Part shown: one piece after another, positions 11,499 through 26,000 of the stretch
Layout of the letters: each line of letters opens with the position of its first letter
How positions within the stretch are numbered: the stretch's first letter is position 1
NCBI RefSeq assembly: GCF_036669915.1
Contig: NC_089315.1
Location: 23,565,936-23,629,935 of the forward strand
Source of the DNA: Pocillopora verrucosa
Lineage: Eukaryota; Cnidaria; Anthozoa; Scleractinia; Pocilloporidae
DNA length: 64,000 nt
Reading direction: 5' to 3'
Position numbers and translations under genes: made by a program
The notes under the pieces: generated by a model
What the model saw: the letters and a program-made list of their open reading frames with translations, nothing else
What the model was told of the DNA's origin: nothing
Database searches by the model: none

Positions 11499-14029
11499 AA
11501 CAGGTTTGCAGCCAAGAAAAGGCAGAATCATACAGGCACAGCTCTGCTACTACCTATGAATTAATATACTTGCATGGAGAGTTCCACTGTGGAGTATTTT
11601 AGCCTCTAAAATTGAGATAGAACCTAAACTACTTCAAACAAAATTATTCAGCATGGGTCATAGTCATCCATTTCAAATTTTACAAACTTAGAATAACAAA
11701 AAGATCGAAAAATTGCTGTCAATTGGGGCTGTAGATCTTTCAAAAAGGACTTCAGAAAGCCATGATGGTGACGGCAACGAGAACGCAGCCAAACATAAGA
11801 TCTTATGTCCAAAACCATAACGAAACACCTGCGTTTTAGAACTTTGCACATTTCTTAACCATCCTGTGCAGAACAAAAAAGTAAAATTATCAACTTTTAC
11901 GTCCTATCAGCGAAAAACCTCGACAGCAACCCAGTCACGTTTTTATTTTGAACTCAGCACTACATTCAATAGTTATGCTAAGTGAAGATGTCGTACCGTT
12001 AGAAACAGTTAACGCATCGAGCTATTGGTGATACTAATGCTCGAGGAAAACAAATAACGTTTTTCAAAAACAACATGTACGTCCAAATGGTTAGTTACAT
12101 CGCCCCAGGTATACCGAAATGAAAACAGCTCATTATTGTTCGAGTCTCACTAATTCTTCGTGGAAGGTAATAGCCCATAGTCATTATTCCACCAACAGTT
12201 CATCGAAGAAACATCTAAATATCCGTAAGACTTAATCGATGCAGAACAGACTGAAAATACCGAGTCTTCGTCACGATGTCTTTAGTCAGCTTTGTGCTCA
12301 GGGCTGTGCTACAAGTAGTTAGACATGACTTTCTTCATCCAAGACGGTCAGTTGAGCAACAAGTGTGGAGGAGCTATAAAGACTGAAGCAAGCCCTAATT
12401 AAGCTCCAACACTCATCACGAAGAAAGAAAACTTTTTTTATTTAATGAATAAACCTTTGAAAAGAGCAGAATTTATGAGTCGATTTAGAAGTCTTCTTTG
12501 GCCGTAATAACGGCCGCCATACTCACGTGCCCGCAAATATGTATGAGACATATCATATTCGATTTTTTTTATATCCAATGACAGTAGAACCCTTGGGTAG
12601 GACAAGTGTACGAAATAAAACCACTTAGCAGGGAAATTAAATTCGTATGTACGGTAATAAGTCCAGTACGATTTTAGCATGAGCAGTAACATTCAATACT
12701 ATTGTACTATTGACATAAAAGCGTTCTCTTTCTATGAGAAGCGGGGGGGGAGGGGGCTTGATGGGGTCGCATTTTCGCGTCTGGATTGAGAAGAATGTGC
12801 CTGTATTTTCAATAGAGTTACCTTGAATGGGGTCGTTCATTTTCAGGATTTTGGGGGTATATCCTGGAAAGTGAAGTGTTCTGCATTCAGTTTAAGAAAT
12901 GTGTCAATGAATTTAAAGATGACCTACTTAGAAGGCTCTACAAGGTAGATGCATCGCCAAAAATGAAATTTTCCCAAAATTGATTATGATGGGGTACAAA
13001 TTGGCCGTTGAATGGACTGTAGAAGGTCAGGAGTGCTGAAAGACCAAGGCACATACACAACAAAAAGTGACCCAAGTAATCCACCCCGGAGCAACCGGAA
13101 TGAAAGTAAACTTCAATGGGCTGTTGCGAGGAGTTAATATTTATCCAGCTTGAATACACCAGCTAAACATGGTACCTAAGATCATTCTGCGCCCTTTGCG
13201 TGACATTTACACATGCAGAAACCGTTGTGTTATAAAATATGACGACGACTAGGCTCCCATAGATGGGAGTGCCCTTGGAAGGTATTTATTTGGTAGTAAG
13301 ATCAGATTGCTATGACGTGATCAAGAAAATGATTGGGGGGAAATAGGGATCAAGACTGGGTTACATGTCAGGTAAAAAAAAACTAATAACAAGAAAAACA
13401 GAGAAGAAATAAAAGAAAACGCGAAAAGTGGAATTATTGACAAGAAGACATACCTCGTTCCAGGTTTGTTGTGCGTATACGCAGAAAATCGCATTTCAAC
13501 CCTGACCGCAAGAGACGCCTCTTAGGTTAATTTAAACAGGACATTTTTAAAGAATTTGAACGCTCGAAACGAACATAACTTAGTTTCCTGGCATCCATAA
13601 AGACTGGTTTTTAGGAGCTGTACATTCTATGCAGTGAGAGCACTTCTTCAGAAAACTGGTGAAAATTCTTTTTTTCATCTTTATCTCTTTCTTATCTGTT
13701 TTTTCCCCTTGTTTTTTAAGGAGCTTTTTTCTTGTAACCGTTTTTCGTCCATTGTCATGCTGTCAATAAGTGAAACACGATCTCCGCTTATCATGTGTTA
13801 GGGAAGCAAAGGGTTAAGAATCCCCAGCAGGCAAACGCTGGAAAATAAATCATAACCATTTGAGTAAATGAATGACATCTTTGTTTTCTAAAGTCCGTCA
13901 CAGCTTTGGGGCGACGCTACACTGGGCAGAATTGAAACAGAACCGATTTCCACGGGATAAATTGGTACAGATCTTCATTGTTATCTCGAGAGCGCTGTGC
14001 CGAGGATTAGACAGGAAATTATCGAGGCT

Positions 14030-17000
14030 ATGAATTCCCTAATAATTGTGTTTGTCGTCGTCGTTTTCTGTGGCATAGGCCTGAGTCAGGTTATAACATC
14101 ATGTCCAAAGCAGTGCTTCTGCGAGGAACAATTTTTTCCCGAAACGCAAGGCTATGGAGTGAAAGTGAACTGCTCAGGGAGAAGACTGAAGAAGTTTCCT
14201 CGGCCCCTTCCACATGTCACTACGACATTGTAAGTAAATGCGTCAATGTTTCTGTACTGCAGTGTTCGTCATGAAAGGTTTACGTAAAAAGGCGAAATAT
14301 CAGAGCACGTTCGCAAAATGGATGCCTTAATCAGTTTGCATGATTGAGTAATCAGGTAAACAGAGTTTGATCAATTAGTTAATTACTCAATCTGTTGTCA
14401 CGAGTGCAGCTGCGTGTATAAGGAGTCACAATGAATATCATCGATGAAGAGATCTATTAACAAACAAAAGGATTCGTGTATATTTAGAAACAATAAATTA
14501 TTACATGACAAAAGGTTCCTTTGTAATGCTGTTCTCTCTGGCTATCAAAGGAAAATAACAAAACATGATGACAGCAGTTCAGACGTTGCGAATTAAGACA
14601 ATTAGCAAATCGATCATTAGCCAATCCAATTACAAAATCTTTAGCGTCAATTTTGTTCGCGAAGTTTCCAACTTTATTGATTGTTCGGACTCAATTTCGT
14701 CGAGACTGGAATTCAAATACAAAGCCATCTACCATGCAGTGTAAAATCGATGTTTATCAAGAATGGAAACATCTCGAGGTTAGATTGGAAAAGATCGAGA
14801 GAAAGGAGTACACGATTTTAATCAAGACGGTTGATCAGTCGCTATCGATTGACAATTTGTTGTGTGGGACAGGGGATATCACCAAAGTAAAGCACTTTCT
14901 TTCTACATTCATCCCTATCAAAGGAAACAACCCATATCCTGAAGAACCGAAGTATCAATTTCCCGTTAAGTCTCTGGTATGATAAAAATTAAACAAACTT
15001 GCAGCAATTTGTTTTATTACGAGATAAAAATAAAACCGCCAGCTTCACGCTGATTTTGGTAGGATGCTGCACTGTTAGTAGTTCTCCTTCGCAATTGTTT
15101 GGTATCATCAAAAGACGCGATCTCTCTCTCTCTCGGGTTGAAGGTCGAGACATGTTTCCCCTAAAAAATTTATAACATAACCAGTACTCTTAAAAAAAAA
15201 AAAAAAAGGCAGCACTTAGCGAACGATTATGAAGAATTTGTACAAACCATGTAAAGATAACACAAAGAACTCAGGCATGTGCGTGGACTCTGGCTGACAA
15301 GGCTCGTTATTATTTGAAGCTATTTTGGAGATGTCATGTAACAACCTCATCCAATTTAGGGACTGTCACGAAACAAATAGTGTTCATTAGCACTGTCGTA
15401 AGAACAAGGCTGAACGGTTTCTAAATTAAGCAGCTATATTCTATTTTCTGACATATACCAGGCTACTACAGAACAACAGAATATCCAAGCTGGAAGGATG
15501 GCACTTCTCCGGAATGATCTATCTAAGGATCTTGTAAGTGTCTGTGGGTGATTAAGCTCGTTCTCATGTTATTACGCAACGCGCACAACTCTGGGTAAGC
15601 ATTGCGTGACGTCTTGCAAACATCTTGTAACGCAACGCTCACCCGCTGTTAGATCGCGCCATGATTCTGCAAACATCTTAAACGTTCTTGGTGAGATCGC
15701 GCCAAGATATATGCATTCTAGACATATGATGATTGTGATAAACAAAGTTTAGCTTGACAATCTCGTGCGCGCATTGATTGCTCCGTGATTCCCCCAACTT
15801 CTTGCCAAGGTTCAGCCGAGCGACCACGGCGAGATCGCGCCAAGATCTCATTTGTCTTTCATTGGGCGACGCACTTAAAAACTGGACAATGGACAGAGAA
15901 GGTCGATAACTTTTTTCACAATCATCAAGTTTTGAAGTTGATTTAATTTTCCTGTTAATTTATAATTTATTTATACGCAGGCATCTCGAAGGGAATCGAA
16001 TAAAAAAGATTGCAACAACTTCCTTAGGATATCTTCCTTCTCTTCAAACTTTGTAAGTTGTCTGAAGATTACGAATCATAGTAGATAAATCATTGTACAT
16101 AAATCATTGTACATAAATTATTGTACATAAATAAGAGGTTTCTTGGATGCACTGGTTTTGTCTATTAGGTAACTCATATGAAAAAGGAAGGCGACACTTT
16201 TTAAAAACGTTTTCTTGTAATAGAATGAGCGTTCGATATTATGCGCATAAAGTGATACACAAAACAGCTTACCCCTCAGGTGTTAGTTAGAAAATGATCG
16301 GACCGGTGTGACCTGTGACTCGAATAATGAGCCTAGATTTGAGTGATCCACTCAAACTTTTTCGCCCTGCGTATTACCGTCTTTTTTTTCCCACCAGGTA
16401 TTTGCAGAACAATCGTATCGAAGAACTGGCCTTCGGAGCATTCAGAAATTGTTCAAGACTTCAAACTTTGTAAGTAAGGCATACTGATGAAGTTTGTTTT
16501 TGGTTGGTAAGATAATAACTGATTGCATAATAATCACGTGAACCAATAAGATAGTGTCTCTTTAAATTAGAACGTTTGCCAAACTCAATTTCTCTTCTAG
16601 AATTTTTGATACCGCTTTAAAATATTTCTGAACTATAACATGAATTCGTAATCGTTGTTAAATGCTTTTAAGATGGTTTTTTGTTGAGTGAATTTCATTG
16701 TGCTCTGTTATGAACAACCTGATATTACAGTGAAAGCAGATTGAAATACCTTAATTTTTACCATCGCAAAGGAATCTTGCTAAGAACAAGCTTACTACCC
16801 TTCAGTATGCTGCGTTTGATGGACTGAATCAACTGGATGCATTGTAAGTGAGCTTGTTGAGCCTTCATTCATGTCACCACTTCTGTTGTCTTTTTACGTA
16901 TTCATGTGACATATTATTGTTATCGTTCTATGAAGCTAGTTAACATGGCATTCGCACGAAGACGCTATATTTAGGCTAATGCTTAAGTCAACACAGTTTT

Positions 17001-20000
17001 TTACCAAGAATTCAGTGAAGATTATAATTCAAGTAACAAGAAAAAACAATTCCTGAGAGAATTTCAGGCTGCGACGTGGCTTGGAACTGTGCCTCTGTGA
17101 TAATGATTGCTTTCAGTATAGATATCTCATAAATAATATTTGAGATTAATTTTGGTTATGAAAACATGATAGGTATTTATCTTGGTAATATTACGGATCA
17201 CTTCCTCTTTCAATCTGCTTTTGTGAACCTGTCAGAACAAAAATCGTTTACTCTCTTTTTGTTGAAGGGATCTGAGTGCAAATTTGATCGGTTCTATAGA
17301 AGATGGGGCATTTCTTGGTCTACATCGTCTTAGATCATTGTAAGTATATTACCGACCCAGCCATTGATAAAGAAAGTCATGGTCGAGAGTATTATGATAA
17401 AGAATCGACGTAATGTGTCTTTTAACAAGCGAGTTTCATGATAACTGAACGAGTTTTTGCAGTTAGTGAGGTGATCCGGGAATTTCTTCGCGTAGTAGTA
17501 TTAAACCGCTGAAAATGGAAAGGCCACCGTGGGCGCAAAACTTTTGTCCTTAACCACCATGTTTTCGAGGGGCCTTGTAGCGATAACCTAAGTGAACGTG
17601 CTTTATCGATATCTAAATGCTAAACTAGTAGTCTAAGAAGCTATTATTTTGGACAAAATCATTCGCGTATTCAATTAATTCCATATTCACTTCATCATGA
17701 AGATGTGATGGTCTTTTTGGAGTCAGGGAAAGAAAGAAGCCTCTATGGCAGGGTCTCCAGGGTAAGCTGACGGGGGAACCCCTGACTCCCTCTCCCCCCC
17801 TCTCCCCAGCAACTGCAAACTACTTGAGAAAGTCATCATGAAGATGTGATGGTCTTTTTGGAGTCAGGGAAAGAAAGAAACCTCTAAGGCAGGGTCTCTA
17901 GGGTAAGCTGACGGGGGAACCCCTGACTCCCTCTCCCCCCTCCCCCCAACAACTGCAAGCTACTTGAGAAAGTAGGAAATGTTCCTCAATAAACTTGTAA
18001 TGCGAAAAAATAATTCTTAATGTTGATTACTTGGTCGACCTGTAATGTCAAATGTTTTTACTCAGTATTTGTTATTCTAACTGCCAAATTCCTTTTTAGG
18101 TCCCTAAGCCAAAACCAGATTACAAAGATTGGAGCGTACCTCTTTGCTGATGTCTACTCTCTTACTTCACTGTAAGCCATACAATCTTAACTTTACTAAT
18201 CACTCACGTTCGGGCTTGACAAGATGGAGGTCTCCTCCTAATAGCGAGAAAGTTTTTCAAAAAGCAAGAAGAAGTCTTGCCAAGAATTTGAAGTTTCTCT
18301 TATAACCCTTTACACCAAAGCTACTTCTCCAATATCTCAAAAAAGAGTATGAGTGGCTACGATTTAAATTGACATAAACTTGTTGCTAATTTCTTGTTCT
18401 CTCTCCAATCTTGCAGATACCTTTTTAGAAATCAGATTTCAGTCATTGAAAATGGTGCCTTTTCACGACTGCTGTATCTCAAAATTCTGTAAGTACTTCG
18501 GCTCTGTGGCGAGATTTGAGATATCGAAGCTACCAAGATGAGTTTCAGAAAATGATTGACACCCTAACATCAGTATGTGCATATTCTCCATACTGTTCTC
18601 TATACATTTCCTAAGGTGCTGACAAGGAGAATTTGTTTAACAATCAAGAGCTTCTTTATTTGGTGATCATTTCTTTTATTCTTGCGACCTTAATGTTTGA
18701 TTCAGGATTGATATTGAAAGGAGAATTTAGATGTTAGTCACTCCAAGGGGTCAATAAGTTAAGATTTTCTTTTGACATCGATAAAATAATTGTTCCAAAG
18801 AACACTGATAGGCTGATAGTTAAGACACCACGACTTTCTTTTAATTTCCGTAGGTCACTTTTTGACAACAAGATTTCCGCAATTCTTCAGCAAACTATTG
18901 TTGGACTTGAGAACCTCGAGGAACTGTAAGTCATGAACACCAAATGATCAGCTAAATGATATGAAAAAATTTCTCTTTAAAACGGAAACTTTTCAAACTT
19001 GAGTAAGGCGAAAGATAGACCGTAGAGGAAAATTCTCGAGGTTGAATGATGAATTCCGTCAAATTTTTATCAAGAGGTCATTTTGGCAAAATCTCTTTCT
19101 ATAATTTGACTAGCTATCACTAACTCGCGATTATATTTTCTTCCATAGCTATCTACAACGAAACCGAATCTCTAAAATTGAGCCATGGTCTTTCTCAGCC
19201 ACCAAGAAATTACGATTATTGTAAGTACTTCGCTTAATTTAACTTCAGGTATTGCATCGCGCTCAAACACGAAGTTCTGTCACATTCCGCGGTAGAACAA
19301 ATTTGAATGGTCAGTCTCTTTCGAAGGTCGTCCTTTGCGACATGTTCAAACATTTGGGACCAAACCTAAGTATGCGCCGACAAATCGAATCAACGTTACT
19401 GTTTGGTTCTCAGAAATTTTGTTTGACTTTTTCGATATTAAGAGTTTTGGATTTGCCAGTTTGTATTTGAATCTGAACCAGAGTAAAGAGCTCTTTTCGA
19501 TTGAGTGTCATAAAACCAAACCAAAGTTATCACAACGACCAACCAGAAGAGTCAATGGAAATTCAAAGTAACTACAACCAAACTGCCTAAAGCGCGGGAA
19601 AACGCGGGCGACCATGTCGTGGTTGGTTTTAGTTTTGCATCTGATTGGTTGAGAGAGTGGCGCGAGTTTTTTTGACCAATCACAGAGTGAAGTTAAGCAC
19701 AATCTATGCAGTTCCGGATTTTTTTCGAGATTTAGCTAATTCGAAGGGTGTGATTAATATGCTTAAAAGAGGGTTTGGTAGAGTTTGAAAAACTTAGTGA
19801 TATTTTGACACCCTCCAAATGAAGTGCAATGAATTTTGTTTCCCAGGTATCTGTACTCTAATCTCCTCTCCGTTATTCCTGACAACATGTTTGAGGATCT
19901 GAGACATCTGAGTGTCCTGTAAGTCGAATAATTGCTTGTTTCATTTGACGTTTTAATTGTACTTTGTGACCTTCTTACGAATTAAACAATTTTATAAGAG

Positions 20001-23000
20001 TAAAAAAAGTATACGAAACCGATCTTACATGAAGAATGACGACTTTAAGAACTTAGCTGGCCGCGTAGGATTGACAAGTAAGATTCCCCTTCAATTAAAT
20101 GATTAGATTATGATATTTTGCCAGTCGAGTTGAGTATTTCGCGGACTGAAGTCAGGTGTAGAAAGAATCAGAAAGGAAAACTATTATGAGACGTTTCAGA
20201 TGATATTTCAGTGGACTTTACAAAAGTTTTTAATGTACTCCTCCAATTTAAGTTGCACTGACTTAGAACCTAATTTTCTGAGGAGAATACATTTATTTTT
20301 TGGTAAAAACATGACAAAGCACTTTTCCAGATGGCAAACAGTCAGTCTGATCTGAGGTTGTCGTTTCCTTTTTTTTTTTTTTTCTGCAGCCATCTTGGTA
20401 TCAACACCATCTCCTACGTCGCAGACGAAGCATTCCGCCATCTTGGACGTCTGAACGTGTTGTAAGTTTAGAAGGCAACTCAATTATTGGGTGTTGTTGT
20501 TGTTTTTAAATATTGTTTTGTTCGTGTATGTCTCTGTTTGCTTTTCTTTTGTCTTTGATTTGACCACAATTACTTTGTGACAGACTTCCCACGATAAGTT
20601 CTTTCATATTAGAAATAAAAACTTGTAAGTTAAGGTATTGTGCAGATGAAAGGTTTCCGCCATTATTTACATCCACTCAATTTTGTGACAGTGTAAGGAA
20701 TGTCCCCATCCTAATGGATACAGACAGGACCACGAATCAGCCTCTTCAGGGTCGTTCCTTTGGCGAAGATTGGCAAGGAAAGAGATTTAATCACAATTTA
20801 AATCACAATATAGGAGAAAAATGAACGCAGAACGGGGATATAACGGAATTTTGTTCAAGACTTGTCCTCTAATTTTTCTCACAGAACCAAAAATGCAGTT
20901 TTCTTTTTTTCAGTATAAGAGAGAAAAGAATTTCACACTTCTACTTTATTCTTTTCTAGAAATCTTGATGCAAATCGTCTCACTCTTCTTAATCACAAGA
21001 CATTTTATGGCCTTTCAAATCTCAAAGATATGTAAGTGTACTTGGTACTTCCTCTCCCCCCCTTCCATCCCAAGGGGTGCCCTGCATTTCTTGTCATGAA
21101 GCACCTGAAACAGCTGTAAAAGTAAAGGGATGACTCGATTGAGGCCTTGAGGGAATTCCCTAAAGATGCGGTAGATCGGCAGCAGTAGAACCCAATAGTT
21201 TTTGTCGCTGGACTGAAAGTCTTAAGATCCCATGTTCAAATCCGCCGCTAAGCGACTTAATTAGATTTGCCTCTTCCATTCTCGCACCCAGACCCCCGGT
21301 TTCACTGTGCTTGGTCCAAAGGGCCAGTCATGCGCAATAGTAGAAAGCACTGGAGTCGAGATTGAGTTTCTTCGCAGTCTCCCCTCAGTTTGGAGTCTGA
21401 ACAATTCAGACCCATTTTACTCGCTTGATTAAACGAGAATTTTCCTCACTGGCTTAGAGGTAATAAATGGATTTAGAATTAAAGGCACAAAGTCATGTCC
21501 TATAATTAACTGTGACATAACCTTCCCAACCAACGTTGCACGCCCCTCCTAATCTCATCACGCCATCCCTCGTTTCAAGAAAAGTAACGCTTGCGTTGGA
21601 AGCCACACAAGCCCAACCCACCTTTAAAAATTTATGAAAAGTAAACATTGCCTTAGCGGTAGTTTCCTTGTCTTTGTAAGATATTCTTGTTTTCCTCTTC
21701 GCTTAGACATCTTTACTTCAACAACATTTCGTATGTCGGAAAAGGAACATTCGATCATTTCAAGGGAATAACAAGACTGTAAGTATGATTTATCTAGTTA
21801 TGAACTTTGTCCTTTAGTCTAAAGAACGATATACTTAAAAGTCTTTTTATATTTGCCCTTGAAAATAAGTTTTTTTTTTAAGAACACGCCTCAAGAATGT
21901 CAAAATTCAGGAAACAAATTAATCATGTTGATATTAATTCCCGCTCACTTATTTATATAAGGTTAGGAGTTTAAGAGGGAGTCTTATTCAATGAAACGCT
22001 TAAAGAGCCCCAGGTATTTGCGCTTCTTACGTGATTGTTTAAACAAAAGAACCGATCATGTACAATATTTCCTTGTTCTTACGGAACTCATCTCCAATTC
22101 CCACCTTCTTGTTGATCCCACACTGGTTAGAGTTTTTCCACCCATGTATCATCGAGGATAGCCAATGTCTGTTTTACTCATTAGGTTGTGGGATGTCCCA
22201 GAGGCTTACCGCGTGTCTCTGAAACCCAGTGCGGCTAAGACGAGAGGGAGTGGTCTCCACTGTGATTGCAACGCACGTTGGTTGAAGGCCTGGTTACTTG
22301 AAAGAAAATTAGATGACATTACATGTGCCACTCCTGCCCACTTGACGGGGGCCACGGTGACAAAACTGAGGGATAGCGACTTCGTATGCGGTGAGTGCCC
22401 ATAGCTAAGGAATAAACACAGGCTATCTATCATACATACAACACACGGGTATTTCAATTGAAAAGTCTCTAAATTTGGAACGAGTTTATTTTGCGAAGAA
22501 CTTTCTGTGAAACAATCTAGCCTATCGCGACGGAAAAAGACTGTCGCTGTTTCACCTCAGTGAACAATAGTAACTTCTAAAGTTGCTAGCAATTAAATCA
22601 AACTCATCATATATATGGAGCCACGTGGCTCACTTGGCCGGGGCTTCTCCCGGTTTCCAAAACATGATGCGATTAGGGGTGTTGCCATTTCCCTAAAATA
22701 GGATGCTGTTAACCCACCGTAGGTTACTCTCTTACCCCCTTCCCCCACCCCTCCCCGCGTCAGGTTTTTCCTGACAGTTTTCCGGTACTCTTTTTTTCTC
22801 CTGGGTGGAGACTGGAGAGAGGCACGGCGAGAATCAAGTAACAACATATGACCTGGTCAGGTCATCGTGTATTAACCAAATAGTAAGCTGAAAATAAAGT
22901 AAGTTGCATGAGTCTGAGTGCCATTAATTATTTTGCAGGTACTTTCAAAGTTGCAGTGTACCCGAAGCAAATCCTCGCCATTCTCGGACAAAATGTTGAA

Positions 23001-26000
23001 ATTCATTGCCATGCAAATATGGGCGCCACATATCACTGGATGTTGAGGGGTGTTAAACTGGAAGCTGATCAGTATCGTGTCCCTAACCCCCTCGGTCTAC
23101 TGACGGTCTACGGCTTGGCTGAGGAGGACTTGGGGGAGTACGTCTGCGTTGCTCAGAACGAGGCTGGATTAGGAGCCAGTTACGCTACGGTTACCAATGG
23201 AGGTAAGATTATAATACAATAATATGCTGTAAGTGTAATTGTAATGCTTTTATTTGCCAATTGCTGTTACTCTCTCTTACTTTCCGTCATCATTAAGTAA
23301 ATGAAGTTTTCCCTCATGCTATCTCTGGCTCGTGACTGTCAGAACCCTTCCTGCCTCTTAGTCTCTCATGCCCCTTTTGTCACTCGCTCGTCTTCTTTCT
23401 TTGGTACCCTATCGACCCCCAGCGGTCTTTAAAAAAATAGCACTTTGACTTGTTCACAGTTCGTCCCCAGTTTACCGTGTATCCGTCAGCAGTTGACGCC
23501 ACGGAGCCGCTAAAACCAGTGGTGCTAAAATGCCGAGCGAAGGGAACACCAACACCTAAAATCAATTGGTACAAAGATGGTTTGTTGATTAAGGGTAGCC
23601 CTGAGGAGTCAGGCTTCCAAGTTACCTTGGAAGGCTCCCTGGTGCTCGTGGGAAAGAGGTTCCACATCACGAGGGAGGGGTCTCTTATAATATTTGATCC
23701 TCGCATGGAGGACGAGGGGAAATACACATGTGCCGCTGAGAACAAGTTGGGGAAAATATCGTATGATGTCAGCCTTTACGTTGAAACAAGTGAGTGTTTA
23801 TTTTCTTTTGCAATACGGAGCCCACCCGCTCGGGAATTCCGTAGTATCTTATTCGAGTATATTCAATCCTCCTCATTTCGCACGTACTTCCAACTCCCTG
23901 AAATCTTCATACTGGATATTTTCCATCCCCTGCAATCTCGGAACCGGGCATCTCCATCTACCCATGACCTTCAACTTTTTCGTCCCCAATTCTGTATCTT
24001 CGAATTTAAAGCCGCATTCTTTCGTTTAGGGAAAACTTTGTCATCTAACATCTCTGGTTATCTGGGAGCTAGAAATAAATTTAAGTTTCACATTCCGCTG
24101 TCCACTCCCTTGCCTCCATAGGAAGTAAGATTTATCTGTGTGTCGTGGCAAAACTCTGTGAAATTAACTTTCGCAAACCAATTCATGGCTTTACAAATTA
24201 AAAATGCTGATTACTGCAGCCATTACTAAAAGATTCCAAGATTTTCCTCAACTTATATATATAGTTGGACCTTACCTGAGAAAAATGTTTTAAATGTTTT
24301 GTTTGTTTTTAAACTAAGGGCCTCATACGTTTCCCCACAGATAGTAAGTGCGCTCGTGGTTGTAGGGGTGGAGGAGTTTGTACCGCAGTGAAGTATGACT
24401 GTATATGTACTCAAGGATCTCACAAAGAAGGAGACAAATGTGTTCAAGGTAGTCAAGTGCCAAAAACTTTAATTGTAGAGTAGTTAAAATAGTTGACTCA
24501 CATGAAAAGTTTATGAGCACTTTCTGTCACATCTTACCGATGGGTGTGGTCGCCATGGAACAGACTAGTAGACTCGATCACCAGCCGCTCTTGGAGAAAG
24601 GAGCGCGAGCTTCTTACGAGAGGCGTGTAAGGACGTAATTATGCTTCTTCAAGAAGGGGAGGAGCAGGTTCGAATTTCTGCGCCCTTACATAAAGTATCC
24701 TAAACCACTTTTTAATTTCGTGTACCAGCAGGTTCGCAACCAGTAGATTCTTCGCATTCACGCGTTTTTTGGCGAACTGAACCTGCATCGTAGCGATTTC
24801 AACATTTCTTGTTTTGTTTTGTTTTATCGTCCATACATAATTGATACACGACTTTAGAATGTATCAGAAGATGAAGATTTAGATATATGAAAATTCACAT
24901 ATTTGCACTGCGGTGGAAAGATGAAATTAGAAGATCCTCGCAGCTAAGAACACTACTGAAACTAGTAGTTGTAAGTAGGACCTGAAAAAAAATTTCAGGC
25001 CCGTACGGGATTTGAACCCATGACCTCTGCGATACCGGTGCAGCGCTCTACCAATTGAGCTAACAAGCCAACTGGGAGCTGGTCAATGAATTGGGTACAA
25101 ATAAACATCCGAGTGAATGAAGATTTAGATATATGAAAATTCACATATTTGCACTGCGGTGGAAAGATGAAATTAGAAGATCCTCGCAGCTAAGAACACT
25201 ACTGAAACTAGTAGTTGTAAGTAGGACCTGAAAAAAAAAAAATTTCAGGCCCGTACGGGATTTGAACCCATGACCTCTGCGATACCGGTGTAGCGCTCTA
25301 CCAATTGAGCTAACAAGCCAACTGGGAGCTGGTCAATGAATTGGGTACAAATAAACATCCGAGTGAATGAAGATTTAGATATATGAAAATTCACATATTT
25401 GCACTGCGGTGGAAAGATGAAATTAGAAGATCCTCGCAGCTAAGAACACTACTGAAACTAGTAGTTGTAAGTAGGACCTGAAAAAAAAAAATTTCAGGCC
25501 CGTACGGGATTTGAACCCATGACCTCTGCGATACCGGTGCAGCGCTCTACCAATTGAGCTAACAAGCCAACTGGGAGCTGGTCAATGAATTGGGTACAAA
25601 TAAACATCCGAGTGAATGAAGATTTAGATATATGAAAATTCACATATTTGCACTGCGGTGGAAAGATGAAATTAGAAGATCCTCGCAGCTAAGAACACTA
25701 CTGAAACTAGTAGTTGTAAGTAGGACCTGAAAAAAAAAAAATTTCAGGCCCGTACGGGATTTGAACCCATGACCTCTGCGATACCGGTGCAGCGCTCTAC
25801 CAATTGAGCTAACAAGCCAACTGGGAGCTGGTCAATGAATTGGGTACAAATAAACATCCGAGTGAATGAAGATTTAGATATATGAAAATTCACATATTTG
25901 CACTGCGGTGGAAAGATGAAATTAGAAGATCTAATAAAAGCTGCACCGGTATCGCAGAGGTCATGGGTTCAAATCCCGTACGGGCCTGAAATTTTTTTCA

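Larger units (their letters stand above)
6609..14029. other. Intergenic region between divergent TSR and LRR-Ig genes
   Basis: No convincing gene was found here. The short open frames in it lack signal peptides, domain motifs and good splice contexts. Recognisable contents are a 140-bp tandem repeat (7123-7365), a terminal-inverted-repeat element (10168-10547) and a dispersed repeat (11278-11498). The promoters of the two divergent flanking genes should lie near its ends. Confidence 0.5.

Noticed and set aside
12938..13159. Minus-strand frame of 73 codons with a hydrophobic middle
   Set aside because: Starts inside AT-rich spacer, no partner exon in phase could be found and no family resemblance.
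13997..14029. Upstream GTG start adding 11 residues to the LRR-Ig protein
   Set aside because: A nuclear gene should start at ATG; the ATG at 14030 puts the signal peptide directly at the N-terminus.
19500..19700. Block with AAAGCGCGGGAAAACGCG and GACCAATCACAGAG in an LRR gene intron
   Set aside because: Looks like a dispersed repeat, but no second copy in this window and no clear ends, so it was not listed.
21185..21310. tRNA-like stretch with TGTTCAAATCC in an LRR gene intron
   Set aside because: A box B-like motif is present, but no convincing box A or cloverleaf could be drawn.
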